From UBA8522 sp035528895 (GTDB lineage Bacteria; Acidobacteriota; Aminicenantia; Aminicenantales; UBA8522), in contig DATKXS010000128.1 in assembly GCA_035528895.1 (NCBI GenBank), forward strand, positions 1 to 51,419: a DNA stretch of 51,419 nt, in the 5' to 3' direction. Below the pieces are notes generated by a model that was not told the DNA's origin, made no database searches, and saw only the letters and a list, made by a program, of their open reading frames with translations. Shown piece after piece: positions 33,184 through 41,590 of the stretch. Made by a program: the position numbers and the translations under genes. Numbering within the stretch: position 1 is the stretch's first letter; each line of letters starts with the position of its first letter.

Positions 33184-33758
33184 CGGACGGAACGGCCGTA
33201 ATACAGGATCTCCGGCGGGCTATTCGGGTCGTGGCCGTAGAAGAAGAGCCACTTGTCATAGCTTTCCTCCGCATTATAGATCCGGAAGGATTTCTGGGTG
33301 GACGAACTGACGACGCCGAGGATCTGGGCGTTCCGGATCGAGGACAGGGCACTTCCTGGGGCGACCAGGACCCTTTGAACCGAAAAAGCCTGACCCCGAC
33401 CTTGCGCTGGACGGCTGGCTGCGGTCTGCGGACCTCGCTGCTTGGCACCGGCTGCAAGCCCCGCTGCCAAGAGGATGATATTCCAGGTACCATCGGGGCT
33501 CATCGGATCCTTGTAAAGACGGCGGAGACATTTCTCCTTGACGAGGTCATCAAGGGACTTGGGAAAAGCGCCGGGATTCTTGAGCTGGAAGATCCGGACC
33601 GCTTCAACGTACTGGTTTCCGCGGAAGATAAGCTCATCTTCTTTTTCCCGCTGGATCTGGGTCTGCCAGACCGGGACCGCCACCATCAGGCCGATCGCCA
33701 TGGCCGTGATGAGGAACAAGAGCATTATCACGACATAGCCCGAGGCGCGTTTGGCCAT
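33180..33758 (-). CDS. Pseudopilin-like protein lacking Glu5
   Basis: A 192-residue protein. A short basic leader (MAKRAS-G) precedes a hydrophobic helix YVVIMLLFLITAMAIGLMVAV and an amphipathic WQTQIQREKEDELIFRGNQYVEAVRIFQ extension (in part), the shape of a type II/IV pilin N-terminus. The residue after the cleavage Gly is Tyr, and the Glu expected at mature position 5 is absent (Met), as in GspK-type minor pseudopilins. The middle is Ala/Gln/Pro-rich (about 95-135) and probably disordered. It ends with DPNSPPEILYYG. It is the third of three pilin-like genes between pnp and lpxB. Confidence 0.75.
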   Translation of the reverse strand: MAKRASGYVVIMLLFLITAMAIGLMVAVPVWQTQIQREKEDELIFRGNQYVEAVRIFQLKNPGAFPKSLDDLVKEKCLRRLYKDPMSPDGTWNIILLAAGLAAGAKQRGPQTAASRPAQGRGQAFSVQRVLVAPGSALSSIRNAQILGVVSSSTQKSFRIYNAEESYDKWLFFYGHDPNSPPEILYYGRSVR

Positions 33759-33764
33759 GCTGAT

Positions 33765-34175
33765 CTACCAGGTATCGTAGGTTGTGCCGTCCAGAGCCTT
33801 CGCCTGGGAGCCGGAATGGACGTCGACGATGCCGAACTCCATGTTGGGGACCATTTCTTCATAGGAAGGCGTATCCCTGATCTCCTGCCAGGTGTCTGCC
33901 GAGCCGGTCATCGGATCGATGGGGATAGTGCGGAGATATGCTTCCTCGACCAGGGTTCGGAGCGAGGCCGGATATTTTCCCTTATCGGAGTAATACTGGT
34001 CGATCAATTTTCTCAAAGTGAAAAGGTCTTCCTTCAGAACGGCCTCCTGGGCCCGACGCCGGGCATGTTGGTAGCGGGGGATCGCCAGCCCGACCAGGAT
34101 CCCGATCAGAGCTAAGACGATCATGATCTCGATGAGCGTGAATCCTCTCGGCGACCGGCCGCGCGTCCCGGTCAT
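33765..34175 (-). CDS. GspG-like type II secretion / type IV pilin protein
   Basis: A 136-residue protein with a textbook class III signal: RSPRG|FTLIEIMIVLALIGILVGLAIPRY, cut before Phe and with Glu5 present (fragment quoted). The body has the GspG pattern (LRKLIDQYYSDKGKYPASLRTLVEEAYLR, IPIDPMTGSADTW in parts), including the DP..G..W end often involved in calcium binding. The ATG at 34175 is 4 nt after the previous stop. There is no secretion ATPase, GspF or secretin in the window, so the machinery must be encoded elsewhere. Confidence 0.9.
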   Translation of the reverse strand: MTGTRGRSPRGFTLIEIMIVLALIGILVGLAIPRYQHARRRAQEAVLKEDLFTLRKLIDQYYSDKGKYPASLRTLVEEAYLRTIPIDPMTGSADTWQEIRDTPSYEEMVPNMEFGIVDVHSGSQAKALDGTTYDTW

Positions 34176-34179
34176 CGTT

Positions 34180-34701
34180 TCACCACTCCCTGTATTTCGA
34201 GCCATCCAAAGCCGTCCTGGGGCTTTTGGTATAGACGTCATAGACATTTTCGCCTCCCCAGACGTCATCATCGGGTTCGTCCTGATAGGAACGAAGCCCC
34301 CAATCATAGGAATCGGTCATCGGGTCCTTGGGTATGCGCCGCAGGAATTTGATGATCTTTTTCTCCTCACGGGACTTGGCCGGCGGCCGGCCGGCGCCGG
34401 GAAAGGATTGCTCCTGATCTTCTTTTCCCTCGACTCCCTTGACCAGAGTTTCCAGATCTGGCGGATAACCTTCCGAGTCCTCCTCCACCTCGATCTTTTT
34501 CTCATCGGCCAGCTTTTTATAAGCATCGATGGCCTCGCGGAGGAGCCGGAGGTTGCGGCGCAGCTCGATCTCCTTTTCCCGCTTGACGGCAGTCTTAGCG
34601 ATGGGCATGATCGCGGCGGCCAGGATGGCCAGGATCGTCAAGGTGACCAGCATCTCGACCAGAGTGAAACCCTTTTTTTTTCGCTGTCTGAGACCGGGCA
34701 T
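34180..34701 (-). CDS. GspG-like type II secretion / type IV pilin protein
   Basis: A 173-residue protein. The class III leader KKKG|FTLVEMLVTLTILAILAAAIMP has the cleavage Gly, Phe1 and Glu5. The following helix (REKEIELRRNLRLLREAIDAYKK) and DPMTDSYDWGLRSY near the C-terminus follow the GspG plan. An insert of about 35 charged residues (VEEDSEGYPPDLETL...GKEDQEQ...) enlarges the globular part. It starts 20 nt after pnp and precedes two more pilin-like genes. Inference: all three are subunits of one pseudopilus. Confidence 0.88.
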   Translation of the reverse strand: MPGLRQRKKKGFTLVEMLVTLTILAILAAAIMPIAKTAVKREKEIELRRNLRLLREAIDAYKKLADEKKIEVEEDSEGYPPDLETLVKGVEGKEDQEQSFPGAGRPPAKSREEKKIIKFLRRIPKDPMTDSYDWGLRSYQDEPDDDVWGGENVYDVYTKSPRTALDGSKYREW

Positions 34702-34721
34702 GACTGCCTCGTCTTATGTTT

Positions 34722-36905
34722 TCAAAATCGGGATCTGTTTTTCGGTCGCCGGGAGTCGCCGTCCGGCTGTTTCCGCCGCGGAAAGCGCTCCCGGTCGCTG
34801 TCGGAATCCGGCATCGTTGCGGGCCTCTCCTCGAGGGCTTTGCGGCTGACCCTGACCTTGTTGTCCTCGTCGATGCTGATGACCTTGACCTCGAGCATCT
34901 GGCCCATCTTGAGGACGTCACTGACGCTCCGGACCCGGTAGTGGGCGATTTCGGAGACGTGGAGAAGCCCGATGATATTGGGGAGAATCTCGAGAAAGGC
35001 GCCGTACTCTTCGATGCGCACGACCTTCCCGCTGTAGACCTTGCCGACCTCGGCCTCGACGGTGATCTCGCGGATCATCTCCTGGGCCCTTTCGGCGGCC
35101 GCTACATCTGTGGAGGCGATGATGATCTTGCCGCCATCTTCGATGTCGATCTTTGCTTTGGTGGCGGCGATGATCTTCTTGATGACCTTTCCGGCCGGCC
35201 CGATGACCTCGCTTACCTTTTCGGGATTGATGAAGAGGGTCAGGATCCGGGGCGCATAAGGGGATATCTCAGGCCGTGGCGCAGAAAGCGCCTCCTTCAT
35301 CTTGCCCAGGACTTCCAGCCGGGCATTCCGGGCCCTGATCAGGCCTTCGCGAAAGATCTCCAGTCTGATAGCCGGGATCTTCAGGTCGAGCTGAATGGCC
35401 GTGATCCCCTTTTCGGTGCCCGTGACCTTGAGGTCCATGTCCCCGAGGTGGTCTTCCAGGCCGGCGATATCCGTCAGGAGCGCATACCGGGACCCTTCTG
35501 TGATCAGCCCGATGGCGATGCCGGCGACGGTCATAGAGAGAGGCACTCCGGCATCCATCAAGGCCAGGACACCCCCGCAGACCGTGGCCATGGAAGAAGA
35601 ACCGTTGGATTCCAGGATGTCGGAGACGATGCGGATCGTATAGGGAAAAATTTCGGCGTCGGGGATGGAGGGCAGGATCGATTTTTCGGCCAGGGCGCCG
35701 TGTCCGATCTCCCGCCTTCCGGCGGCGCGTAGGAAGGAGACTTCACCTACCGAAAACGGCGGAAAATTGTAGTGGAGCATGAACCGTTTCTCCGCCTCTT
35801 CTCCAAGGCCGTCCAGCCTTTGGACATCCTCGAAGGTCCCCAGAGTGACCGTCGCCAGACACTGGGTCTCGCCACGGGTGAACAGGGCGGAGCCGTGGGT
35901 GCGGGGGAGCAGTCCCACCTCGATGGAGATCGGCCTGATCTCGTCGAATCCGCGCCCGTCGGCGCGCTTGCCCTGGTTCAAGATCAGGTCGCGGACCAGC
36001 TTTTTCTCGAGGTTGTAGAAGATCTCTTTGGCGGCGCTGATCTCGTCCTCGTTCTCGGGCGGGATTTCCTCGATCAGCGCCTTGAGGATCCGCTTGGATT
36101 CGGCCTCGCTGGCTTTCTTCTCGGGAATCTGGATGGCCTTGAGAAGGTCGGCGGCGATCCGCTGCTCCGTCTGGTCGGCCTTGGCCTTGTCCACGGTCTT
36201 AGCCGTGAACTCACGTTTCTTGAGGGAGAGTTTTCCGAAGAGATCCTTCTGGGCCTCGATGATCCGGCGGATTGGCTCTAGGGCCAGAGTGGCGGCCTCG
36301 ACGACCTTCTCGTCCTCGACCTCGACGGCTTCCGCTTCGATCATGATGATCCCCTGCTCAGTGCCGATGACGACCATGTTGAGGGGGCTCTTTTCGAGCT
36401 GGCCGGCTGTGGGATTGATCATGTACTGGCCGTCGACCAGTCCCACCTTGACCGCCCCTAGGGGTGTCGTGAAAGGGATATCGGAAAAATAAAGAGCGGC
36501 GGAGGCGCCGATGATGCCCAGCGTATCGGGCTCGTTCTCCAGGTCGGCGGAGAGCAGAAGGGCGACGATCTGGGTGTCAAAAAAATATCCCTCCGGGAAG
36601 AGGGGACGGATCGGACGGTCAATCATACGGCTGACCAGGATCTCCCTTTCCGAGGGTCTGCCCTGACGCTTGAAAAAACCGCCCGGAATCTTTCCGGCGG
36701 CATAGGTGTTTTCCCGGTAATCGACGATCAGCGGGAGGAAGGGCCGCATCTCCTTGACCTCTTTTTTCGAGGTCGCGGTGCAGAACATGATGGTCTCGCC
36801 GTAGCGAACTAGGGCGGAGCCATCGGCTTGCCGACCGATCTTTCCGATCTCTATGGAGAGGGCCCGGTTGTTGATATCCAGAACGATGGTTTCAGACATG
36901 GGCAT
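34722..36905 (-). CDS. pnp: Polyribonucleotide nucleotidyltransferase (PNPase)
   Basis: A 727-residue protein with all five domains. The first RNase PH domain is at about 10-140 (RPIRPLFPEGY). A helical domain follows, then the second RNase PH domain at about 310-500 with the catalytic FTRGETQ, GDMDLKV region and the SSSMATVCGG motif. A KH domain lies at about 560-610 (VIGPAGKVIKKI) and an S1 domain at about 625-695 (GKVYSGKVVRIEEYGAFLEI). It degrades RNA 3' to 5' by phosphorolysis. It lies 14 nt downstream of rpsO, the classical rpsO-pnp pair. A second ATG two codons on is an equally good start. Confidence 0.98.
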   Translation of the reverse strand: MPMSETIVLDINNRALSIEIGKIGRQADGSALVRYGETIMFCTATSKKEVKEMRPFLPLIVDYRENTYAAGKIPGGFFKRQGRPSEREILVSRMIDRPIRPLFPEGYFFDTQIVALLLSADLENEPDTLGIIGASAALYFSDIPFTTPLGAVKVGLVDGQYMINPTAGQLEKSPLNMVVIGTEQGIIMIEAEAVEVEDEKVVEAATLALEPIRRIIEAQKDLFGKLSLKKREFTAKTVDKAKADQTEQRIAADLLKAIQIPEKKASEAESKRILKALIEEIPPENEDEISAAKEIFYNLEKKLVRDLILNQGKRADGRGFDEIRPISIEVGLLPRTHGSALFTRGETQCLATVTLGTFEDVQRLDGLGEEAEKRFMLHYNFPPFSVGEVSFLRAAGRREIGHGALAEKSILPSIPDAEIFPYTIRIVSDILESNGSSSMATVCGGVLALMDAGVPLSMTVAGIAIGLITEGSRYALLTDIAGLEDHLGDMDLKVTGTEKGITAIQLDLKIPAIRLEIFREGLIRARNARLEVLGKMKEALSAPRPEISPYAPRILTLFINPEKVSEVIGPAGKVIKKIIAATKAKIDIEDGGKIIIASTDVAAAERAQEMIREITVEAEVGKVYSGKVVRIEEYGAFLEILPNIIGLLHVSEIAHYRVRSVSDVLKMGQMLEVKVISIDEDNKVRVSRKALEERPATMPDSDSDRERFPRRKQPDGDSRRPKNRSRF

Positions 36906-36919
36906 ATCCAGATGGCGAC

Positions 36920-37186
36920 TTACTTGCGTAGGTTGAGCTTCTTGATCAACTCATCGTAGCGAGCGGAATCTTCTCTCTTCAGATAGGCGAGGAGCCTTTT
37001 CCTCTTGCCGACGAGCCGCATCAGGCCGACTCGAGAGGTGAAGTCCCTTTTGTGGGTGATGAGGTGGTTGGTGAGGGAAGCGATGCGTTCGCTCAGCAGA
37101 GCGATCTGGACCTCAGGAGAACCGGTGTCTTCAACCTTGAGCCGGTTGTCCTCGATGATTGTGGTCTTCTGTTCTTGACTTAGCAC
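36920..37186 (-). CDS. rpsO: 30S ribosomal protein S15
   Basis: An 88-residue protein with the S15 signature: GSPEVQIALLSERIASLTNHLITHKRDFTSRVGLMRLVGKRKRLLAYLK (in part), ending in the usual YDELIKKLNLRK. It binds 16S rRNA early in small-subunit assembly. The start is GTG at 37186 with a perfect AGGAGG site. The promoter TTTACA-17-TAAAAT lies upstream with a leader of about 19 nt. It probably heads a transcript running through pnp and the pilin-like genes to lpxB. Confidence 0.98.
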   Translation of the reverse strand: MLSQEQKTTIIEDNRLKVEDTGSPEVQIALLSERIASLTNHLITHKRDFTSRVGLMRLVGKRKRLLAYLKREDSARYDELIKKLNLRK

Positions 37187-37211
37187 TCTTTATCCTCCTA
37201 TTCGATTTCCC

Positions 37212-37240
37212 ATTTTAGCAGAACCTTCTCCGAATGTAAA
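37212..37240 (-). promoter_or_regulatory. Promoter of rpsO - pnp
   Basis: Read on the minus strand, TTTACA (37240-37235), a 17-nt spacer and TAAAAT (37217-37212). Confidence 0.7.
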
Positions 37241-37287
37241 TCGCTTATATTCAACGCGAAATGGTCAATCGAATGGGGCGGGCGGGC

Positions 37288-37470
37288 TCACTTGCCGGGG
37301 CCGAGGATCTCCTTCCGGCGGACGAGCGCCTGGGCATAGCGGGAGATCAGACCGCCCTGGGTGTTTTTGGCCGTTTCCAGGGCCTTTTCGACCTCGGAGA
37401 TGGACATTTTGTTGATCTTCTTACCCCGCTTCGGCTTGTCCTTGGCTTGTTCCTGCTTTTCTTCGGCCAT
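37288..37470 (-). CDS. Small conserved-looking protein (60 aa)
   Basis: A 60-residue highly charged protein: a Lys/Glu/Gln-rich N-terminus (MAEEKQEQAKDKPKRGKK), then a compact helical part INKMSISEVEKALETAKNTQGGLISRYAQALVRRKEIL (in part) ending in GPGK. The helix plus QGG-xxSRYA pattern recalls small uncharacterised proteins of spirochaetes and relatives; that is memory, not a search. An AAAGGAA site precedes the ATG, and a weak TTGCGG-17-TATCCT promoter lies further up. It is divergent from waaA and about 100 nt upstream of rpsO on the same strand. It may be a nucleic-acid-binding or ribosome-associated peptide, judging only from charge and location. Confidence 0.6.
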   Translation of the reverse strand: MAEEKQEQAKDKPKRGKKINKMSISEVEKALETAKNTQGGLISRYAQALVRRKEILGPGK

Positions 37471-37525
37471 TTATTTTTCCTTTCTCTCGATGGACCTGGA
37501 ATCCCGAGAGGCATTGAATGGTCTA

Positions 37526-37554
37526 AGGATAGCAGAATTCCATCTCAGCCGCAA
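37526..37554 (-). promoter_or_regulatory. Candidate promoter of the 60-aa protein
   Basis: Read on the minus strand, TTGCGG (37554-37549), a 17-nt spacer and TATCCT (37531-37526). It lies back to back with the waaA promoter. Confidence 0.4.
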
Positions 37555-37560
37555 GGACCC

Positions 37561-37589
37561 TTGCGCGCTTGGGCCTATTCTTGTATAGT
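37561..37589 (+). promoter_or_regulatory. Promoter of waaA
   Basis: TTGCGC (37561-37566), a 17-nt spacer and TATAGT (37584-37589). The GTG start follows only 8 nt after the -10 box, so transcription should begin at or within about two bases of the start codon. Confidence 0.6.
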
Positions 37590-37597
37590 CAGCAGGC

Positions 37598-38893
37598 GTG
37601 TATGGGCTGTATTCTCTCATCCTTTTGCTGGTCTTGCTCGTCTATGCTCCTGTCTATTCCCTCCGGATGAGGTTCGGGCGAAAAGAGAGGCTCTTTCTTC
37701 GCGAAAGGCTGGGATTGAGGCTCCCGGCGGCCAGCCCGGGAGGGCCGGCCATCTGGGTTCATGCCGTCTCGGTCGGCGAGGTCTTGAGTCTTCGCCGCCT
37801 GGTCTCCGAGATCAAGAAAAAACATCCCTCTTGGCCCGTCTATTTTTCAACCCTGACCAACACCGGCTACAGGATCGCCAAGGAAAAACTGCCCGAGGCT
37901 GATGCAATTTTCCTGGTTCCCCTGGATTTCGGTTGGACCGTCCGGAGGTTCTTTTACGCCCTCCGGCCCCGCCTGTTCATCCTGGCCGAATCGGAGTTTT
38001 GGCCGCATCTCCTTCGACAGGCCAGGAGGACCTGCCGGTCTGTGCTCTTGATCAACGGGAGGATATCCCAACGCTCCTTCCAGAAATATTGCCGGCTGGG
38101 AGTCCTGGCCAGGCGCCTGTTGAGTCCCATTGACCGCTTCCTCGTCCAGACCGAAAGTGACCGGAGAAAGCTGGAGAAAATCGGTATTCCGTCCGAGCGA
38201 ATAGAAGTGGCCGGGAACCTGAAGGCGGACATCCGGCTGCCCGTGGTGAGCCCCGAGGAGATCGACGATCTCAGGAGAAAAATCGGGGTCTCGCCCCAAA
38301 AAAAGCTCATCGTCGCGGGGAGCACACATAAAGGCGAGGAAGAGGAGATCCTGATGGCTTTTTCGGGAGCCAAAAGGTCTCGTCAGGACCTCGGAGTGGT
38401 CATCGCCCCTCGTCATCCGGAAAGGTCCTCCGAGGTTGAGAGGATCGGGGCGGGGCTGTCGTTGAGCGTCGTGAGAAGGACCCAGGCTGGGCCCGACCGG
38501 CCTTGGGACGTCCTTATCCTGGATACCATCGGCGAGTTGGCCAGGTTCTATGCCCTGGCCGACCTGGCATTCATCGGAGGGAGCTTGGTTCCTCACGGCG
38601 GCCAGAATCTGCTGGAGCCCGCCTATTATGGAAAACCGCTCATCTTCGGACCGCACATGGACAACTTCGCCCTCCTGGCCGAAGAATTTTCCCGCTCGGG
38701 TGCTGCCCGGGTCGTCCGGGACCGGACCGATCTGGAGAAGATTTTCTTGATGAAGGACCAGGGGGCGCTGGAAGAGATGGGGACGAAAGCGCGGGAGCTC
38801 CTCTGTTCGCTTCAGGGAGCCACGGACAGGACAATTCAAGTCATCGAATCACTGGTTGCGAGCGCTGGAGATAAGGCTGAAGATAAAAAATGA
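37598..38893 (+). CDS. waaA: 3-deoxy-D-manno-octulosonic acid (Kdo) transferase
   Basis: A 431-residue GT-B enzyme. The N-terminal membrane anchor YGLYSLILLLVLLVYAPVY is followed by IWVHAVSVGEV (catalytic Glu), FSTLTNTGYRIAKE, FILAESEFWPHLL and INGRISQRSF. The C-terminal half has VAGSTHKGEEE, FIGGSLVPHGGQNLLEPAYYGKPLIFGPHMDNF (in part), typical of WaaA/KdtA. It adds Kdo to lipid IVA in the inner membrane. The GTG start at 37598 is needed to include the anchor. It overlaps the PAP2 gene by 4 nt. Confidence 0.96.
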   Translation: MYGLYSLILLLVLLVYAPVYSLRMRFGRKERLFLRERLGLRLPAASPGGPAIWVHAVSVGEVLSLRRLVSEIKKKHPSWPVYFSTLTNTGYRIAKEKLPEADAIFLVPLDFGWTVRRFFYALRPRLFILAESEFWPHLLRQARRTCRSVLLINGRISQRSFQKYCRLGVLARRLLSPIDRFLVQTESDRRKLEKIGIPSERIEVAGNLKADIRLPVVSPEEIDDLRRKIGVSPQKKLIVAGSTHKGEEEEILMAFSGAKRSRQDLGVVIAPRHPERSSEVERIGAGLSLSVVRRTQAGPDRPWDVLILDTIGELARFYALADLAFIGGSLVPHGGQNLLEPAYYGKPLIFGPHMDNFALLAEEFSRSGAARVVRDRTDLEKIFLMKDQGALEEMGTKARELLCSLQGATDRTIQVIESLVASAGDKAEDKK

Positions 38894-39741
38894 GCCAGTC
38901 CGGTATGGAGATCGGAAGCCGGCGACGGGCTGGGCTCCCGGCCATTGGTTTCCTGGCCTTCGCGATATTCGTTGGGGCGCCGGCTCGGGCCGCGGAGACA
39001 AAAGAGGAATACAAACTCGACCGCGCCTTCCTTGTCCGTTTCGGCCGGGATTTCCAGGATGTGATGCGCTCTCCTGGGCGTTGGGACGGACGGGATTTCT
39101 TGACTCTGACCGCGGTCACGGGAACCGGTCTTCTTCTTTTCGCCTTCGACCAGGACATCCGTTCCTGGGCCCATGACCACCGCACTTCCACCACCGAAAA
39201 GGCCTCGTCTTTTCTCTCTTTTTGCGGCAATGGAGCTACCCTGGTCGGTCTGACCGCGGCCATTTATGCCGCCGGAGAGATCGGGAACGACGTCGCTCTG
39301 CGAAAAACGGCGCTCCTGAGCCTGGAGAGTCTGGCCACGGCGAGCATGCTGGCCTGGACGATCAAGGTTATCACCGGCCGGGCCCGGCCATACACGGACG
39401 AATCGAGCCGCAGCTTCCACCCCCTTGCCTTCAAGAACAGCTATTGGTCGTTGCCTTCGGGACATGCGGTCGCTTCCTTTTCCGTGGCCACAGCCATCGC
39501 CGAGCAGACGGAGAGCCCGCTGGTCGATGTCCTCGCCTATGGCCTGGCGACACTGGTCGGGATCTCCAGGATCCATGAGAACAAGCACTGGGCCTCGGAC
39601 GTGTTCTTCGGGTCGGCCTTAGGATATTTCGTCGCTAAAAAGGTCTGCGACCTCAACAGACGGAGGGACGAAAGCGGGGTCATCCTCGGACTTGGCTGCG
39701 CCGGCGGCCGCCGGGCCTTGACTCTGAGCATTGCTTTCTAA
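38890..39741 (+). CDS. PAP2 family phosphatase
   Basis: A 283-residue protein with a signal or anchor segment (LPAIGFLAFAIFVGAPARA) and the three PAP2 motifs: KVITGRARP near residue 158, SLPSGHAVASF near 192 and SRIHENKHWASD near 226. Several hydrophobic helices surround them. It dephosphorylates a lipid or polyprenyl phosphate in the periplasm. Being coupled to waaA (ATGA overlap), it may act on lipid A, undecaprenyl pyrophosphate or Kdo-lipid phosphate (LpxE/F-like); the exact substrate is not determined by the motifs. Confidence 0.9.
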   Translation: MSQSGMEIGSRRRAGLPAIGFLAFAIFVGAPARAAETKEEYKLDRAFLVRFGRDFQDVMRSPGRWDGRDFLTLTAVTGTGLLLFAFDQDIRSWAHDHRTSTTEKASSFLSFCGNGATLVGLTAAIYAAGEIGNDVALRKTALLSLESLATASMLAWTIKVITGRARPYTDESSRSFHPLAFKNSYWSLPSGHAVASFSVATAIAEQTESPLVDVLAYGLATLVGISRIHENKHWASDVFFGSALGYFVAKKVCDLNRRRDESGVILGLGCAGGRRALTLSIAF

Positions 39742-39779
39742 AGAATAGACGCCTCCAGCGGATAGCGAGGAGACAGAGC

Positions 39780-40352
39780 ATGGAAAAATCTCTGCCGAGA
39801 CGGGCTTTCTTGAAGCAGACGGCCAAGGCGGCGGCCGACCGAGCCGGGGAAAAGCCCTATGATTTCATGAGGGATTTGCTTATTGAGGAAAAAGCGATGG
39901 TTGGGATGATCGCCTTCATGATGGATGAGGACAACCTAAAAAAGGTCCTGGCCCATCCGCTGGTCGGTGTCGGCTGCGATGGCTCGGCGGTCGCTCCCTA
40001 CGGGATCCTGAGCCGAGGCCGGCCTCATCCCAGAAATTACGGCACTTTTCCGCGCATCCTCGGGAAGTACGTCCGGGAGGAAAAAATTGTAACGACCGAG
40101 GAGATGATCAGGAAGATGACGTCTCTCCCGGCCTCTTGGTTCGGGTTTGAGAAAAGAGGAGTCATCAGGCCTGGCGATTTTGCCGACCTGGTGATCTTCG
40201 ACCCGGAAAGGATCGCCGACCGGGCCACTTGGGTCGAGCCCCACCAGTATCCGGCCGGCATCGAATATGTGATCGTCAACGGACAGGTCGTCATCAAAAG
40301 TGAAGAACACACGGGCCATCTTCCCGGCCGGATCCTCAGGAAAAAGATCTAG
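39780..40352 (+). pseudogene. Internally deleted D-aminoacylase / N-acyl-D-amino-acid deacylase
   Basis: A 190-codon intact frame whose parts do not make a full enzyme. Residues 1-20 (SLPRRAFLKQTAK) look like a twin-arginine leader. Residues 25-190 match the C-terminal third of D-aminoacylases: VGVGCDGSAVAP, HPRNYGTFPRILGKYVREE, MTSLPASWFGFEKRGVIRPGDFADLVIFDP (in part), and a final TGHLPGRILR. Roughly 300 residues holding the HxH metal site and most of the barrel are missing compared with the usual length near 500. AGGAG precedes the ATG and the frame is kept, so it may still be translated. It is either a recent in-frame deletion or an assembly collapse. Confidence 0.8.
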
Positions 40353-40356
40353 CGTT

Positions 40357-41250
40357 ATGAAAAGTGTCTTCCCTCATGTCTTTATCCTCTTGATGCTGAT
40401 CCCCCCCACCGGCGGCGCCGAGAACGTGGTCGTCCGGTTCTCCTGCGGCGCCGAAGTTGAGCTCAGCGCGTCCGCTCTTGAACCAGGCCGGATTCTCCTG
40501 GCCAGCTTGGTTCAAGCCTCCGGGGCCAAGAGGGTCGTCATCGCCTTCGGGGACGCTGTTTACGAATTGAAGGCGGGGGAAGAAAGAGGGGAGGCGTTCG
40601 CTTTGATCGGTCTTGATCTGGCCCTCAAACCGGGATCGCATGATCTCAAGATGAGCGTTTTTCTCCGGGACGGCCGGGTCGAAGAGCTGAGACATCCCCT
40701 GGTGGTTCGGGATCGCGAATTCCCCGTTAAGGAGCTGCGGGTCAAGCAGGAATTCGTCACCCCGCCTCCCGAGGTCGAGGAGCGCATCCGCTGGGAGGCC
40801 GAGCTCCTCCAGATGGTCTACAGCGTGATCACTGAGAAGTGGCTCGGAGAAGGCGCTTTCGAGCGGCCGCATCCCGGCGAGAGTGCCGGCAATTTCGGCG
40901 AGAGGAGGATCTACAACGGAGTCCCCCGCTCGTCCCATTCGGGCCTCGACATCGCGGCCCCCTATGGTTCAGCGGTGAGGGCCTCCAACTCGGGCCGAAT
41001 CGTCTTGGCCAGGGATCTTTATTTTTCCGGGAATACGGTTATCCTCGACCACGGACTGGGGGTTTTCAGCATCTACTGCCATTTTTCACAGCTCAAGGTG
41101 AGCCGGGGACAAGACGTCAAGAAGGGAGACATCCTCGCGCTGGCCGGGAGCACGGGCCGCTCGACCGGCCCGCATCTCCACTGGGCGGTGAGGATCCGGG
41201 GCAGCCGGGTCGATCCTCACGCCCTGCTGGAACTCGGCCTTCCGGAATGA
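40357..41250 (+). CDS. Exported M23 family metallopeptidase
   Basis: A 297-residue protein: signal peptide (MKSVFPHVFILLMLIPPTGGA), an N-terminal beta-rich domain (about 25-140), and a C-terminal LytM/M23 domain. The zinc ligands are visible: H in SSHSGLDIAAPYGS (HxxxD) and HLH in TGPHLHWAVR; the glycine-rich VILDHGLGVFSIYCHFS segment lies between. It should cleave peptidoglycan cross-links in the periplasm, with no obvious inactivating change. It follows the truncated deacylase by 4 nt, and is the last gene of the waaA series. Confidence 0.93.
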   Translation: MKSVFPHVFILLMLIPPTGGAENVVVRFSCGAEVELSASALEPGRILLASLVQASGAKRVVIAFGDAVYELKAGEERGEAFALIGLDLALKPGSHDLKMSVFLRDGRVEELRHPLVVRDREFPVKELRVKQEFVTPPPEVEERIRWEAELLQMVYSVITEKWLGEGAFERPHPGESAGNFGERRIYNGVPRSSHSGLDIAAPYGSAVRASNSGRIVLARDLYFSGNTVILDHGLGVFSIYCHFSQLKVSRGQDVKKGDILALAGSTGRSTGPHLHWAVRIRGSRVDPHALLELGLPE

Positions 41251-41411
41251 TTGGCCCGCCGGCCGAATCCACGATTCGGGAAACGAGTCGAGCCGGCCCG
41301 GCCTCGCTGGGCTCGCGATGTCCCGAAGCATCTTTATGTCATGAGTCACTTGGGAATGGAAAAGCGACCTCGAAGGTTCAGCCTTCCCGATGCGTTTTTC
41401 GAGGGTAGCCG

Positions 41412-41514
41412 CCTTTTCCCCGGAGACACCTTCTAAGAAACTGTTCTTATTCTATTAATCCCCCTTGCCCCCTTGGGCAATCAAGAGGGGAGCAGGTTGG
41501 TGTCTCCGGAAAGG
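41412..41514. repeat. Nested inverted repeat, three-way-junction shape
   Basis: Outer arms 41412-41430 and 41499-41514 pair for 16 bp (CCTTT and the perfect 11-mer CCGGAGACACC, with a 3-nt bulge). Inside are two hairpins: AAGAA/TTCTT (41435-41448), and TTGCCC/GGGCAA (41465-41480) extended by CCCC/GGGG (41460-41463 with 41487-41490). It lies in the 392-nt gap after the M23 gene, which otherwise holds nothing but the downstream promoter. It could be a terminator, a structured RNA or a miniature repeat. Confidence 0.6.
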
Positions 41515-41590
41515 TCGGAGCGCTGACATTCCCAAGTTATCTATTGTATTCATCATCTAGACGGAGATACTTGCTTCATGTCCCGTCAAG

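Noticed and set aside
34716..35732. 338-codon plus-strand frame opposite pnp
   Set aside because: Acidic, repetitive shadow of the PNPase coding strand.
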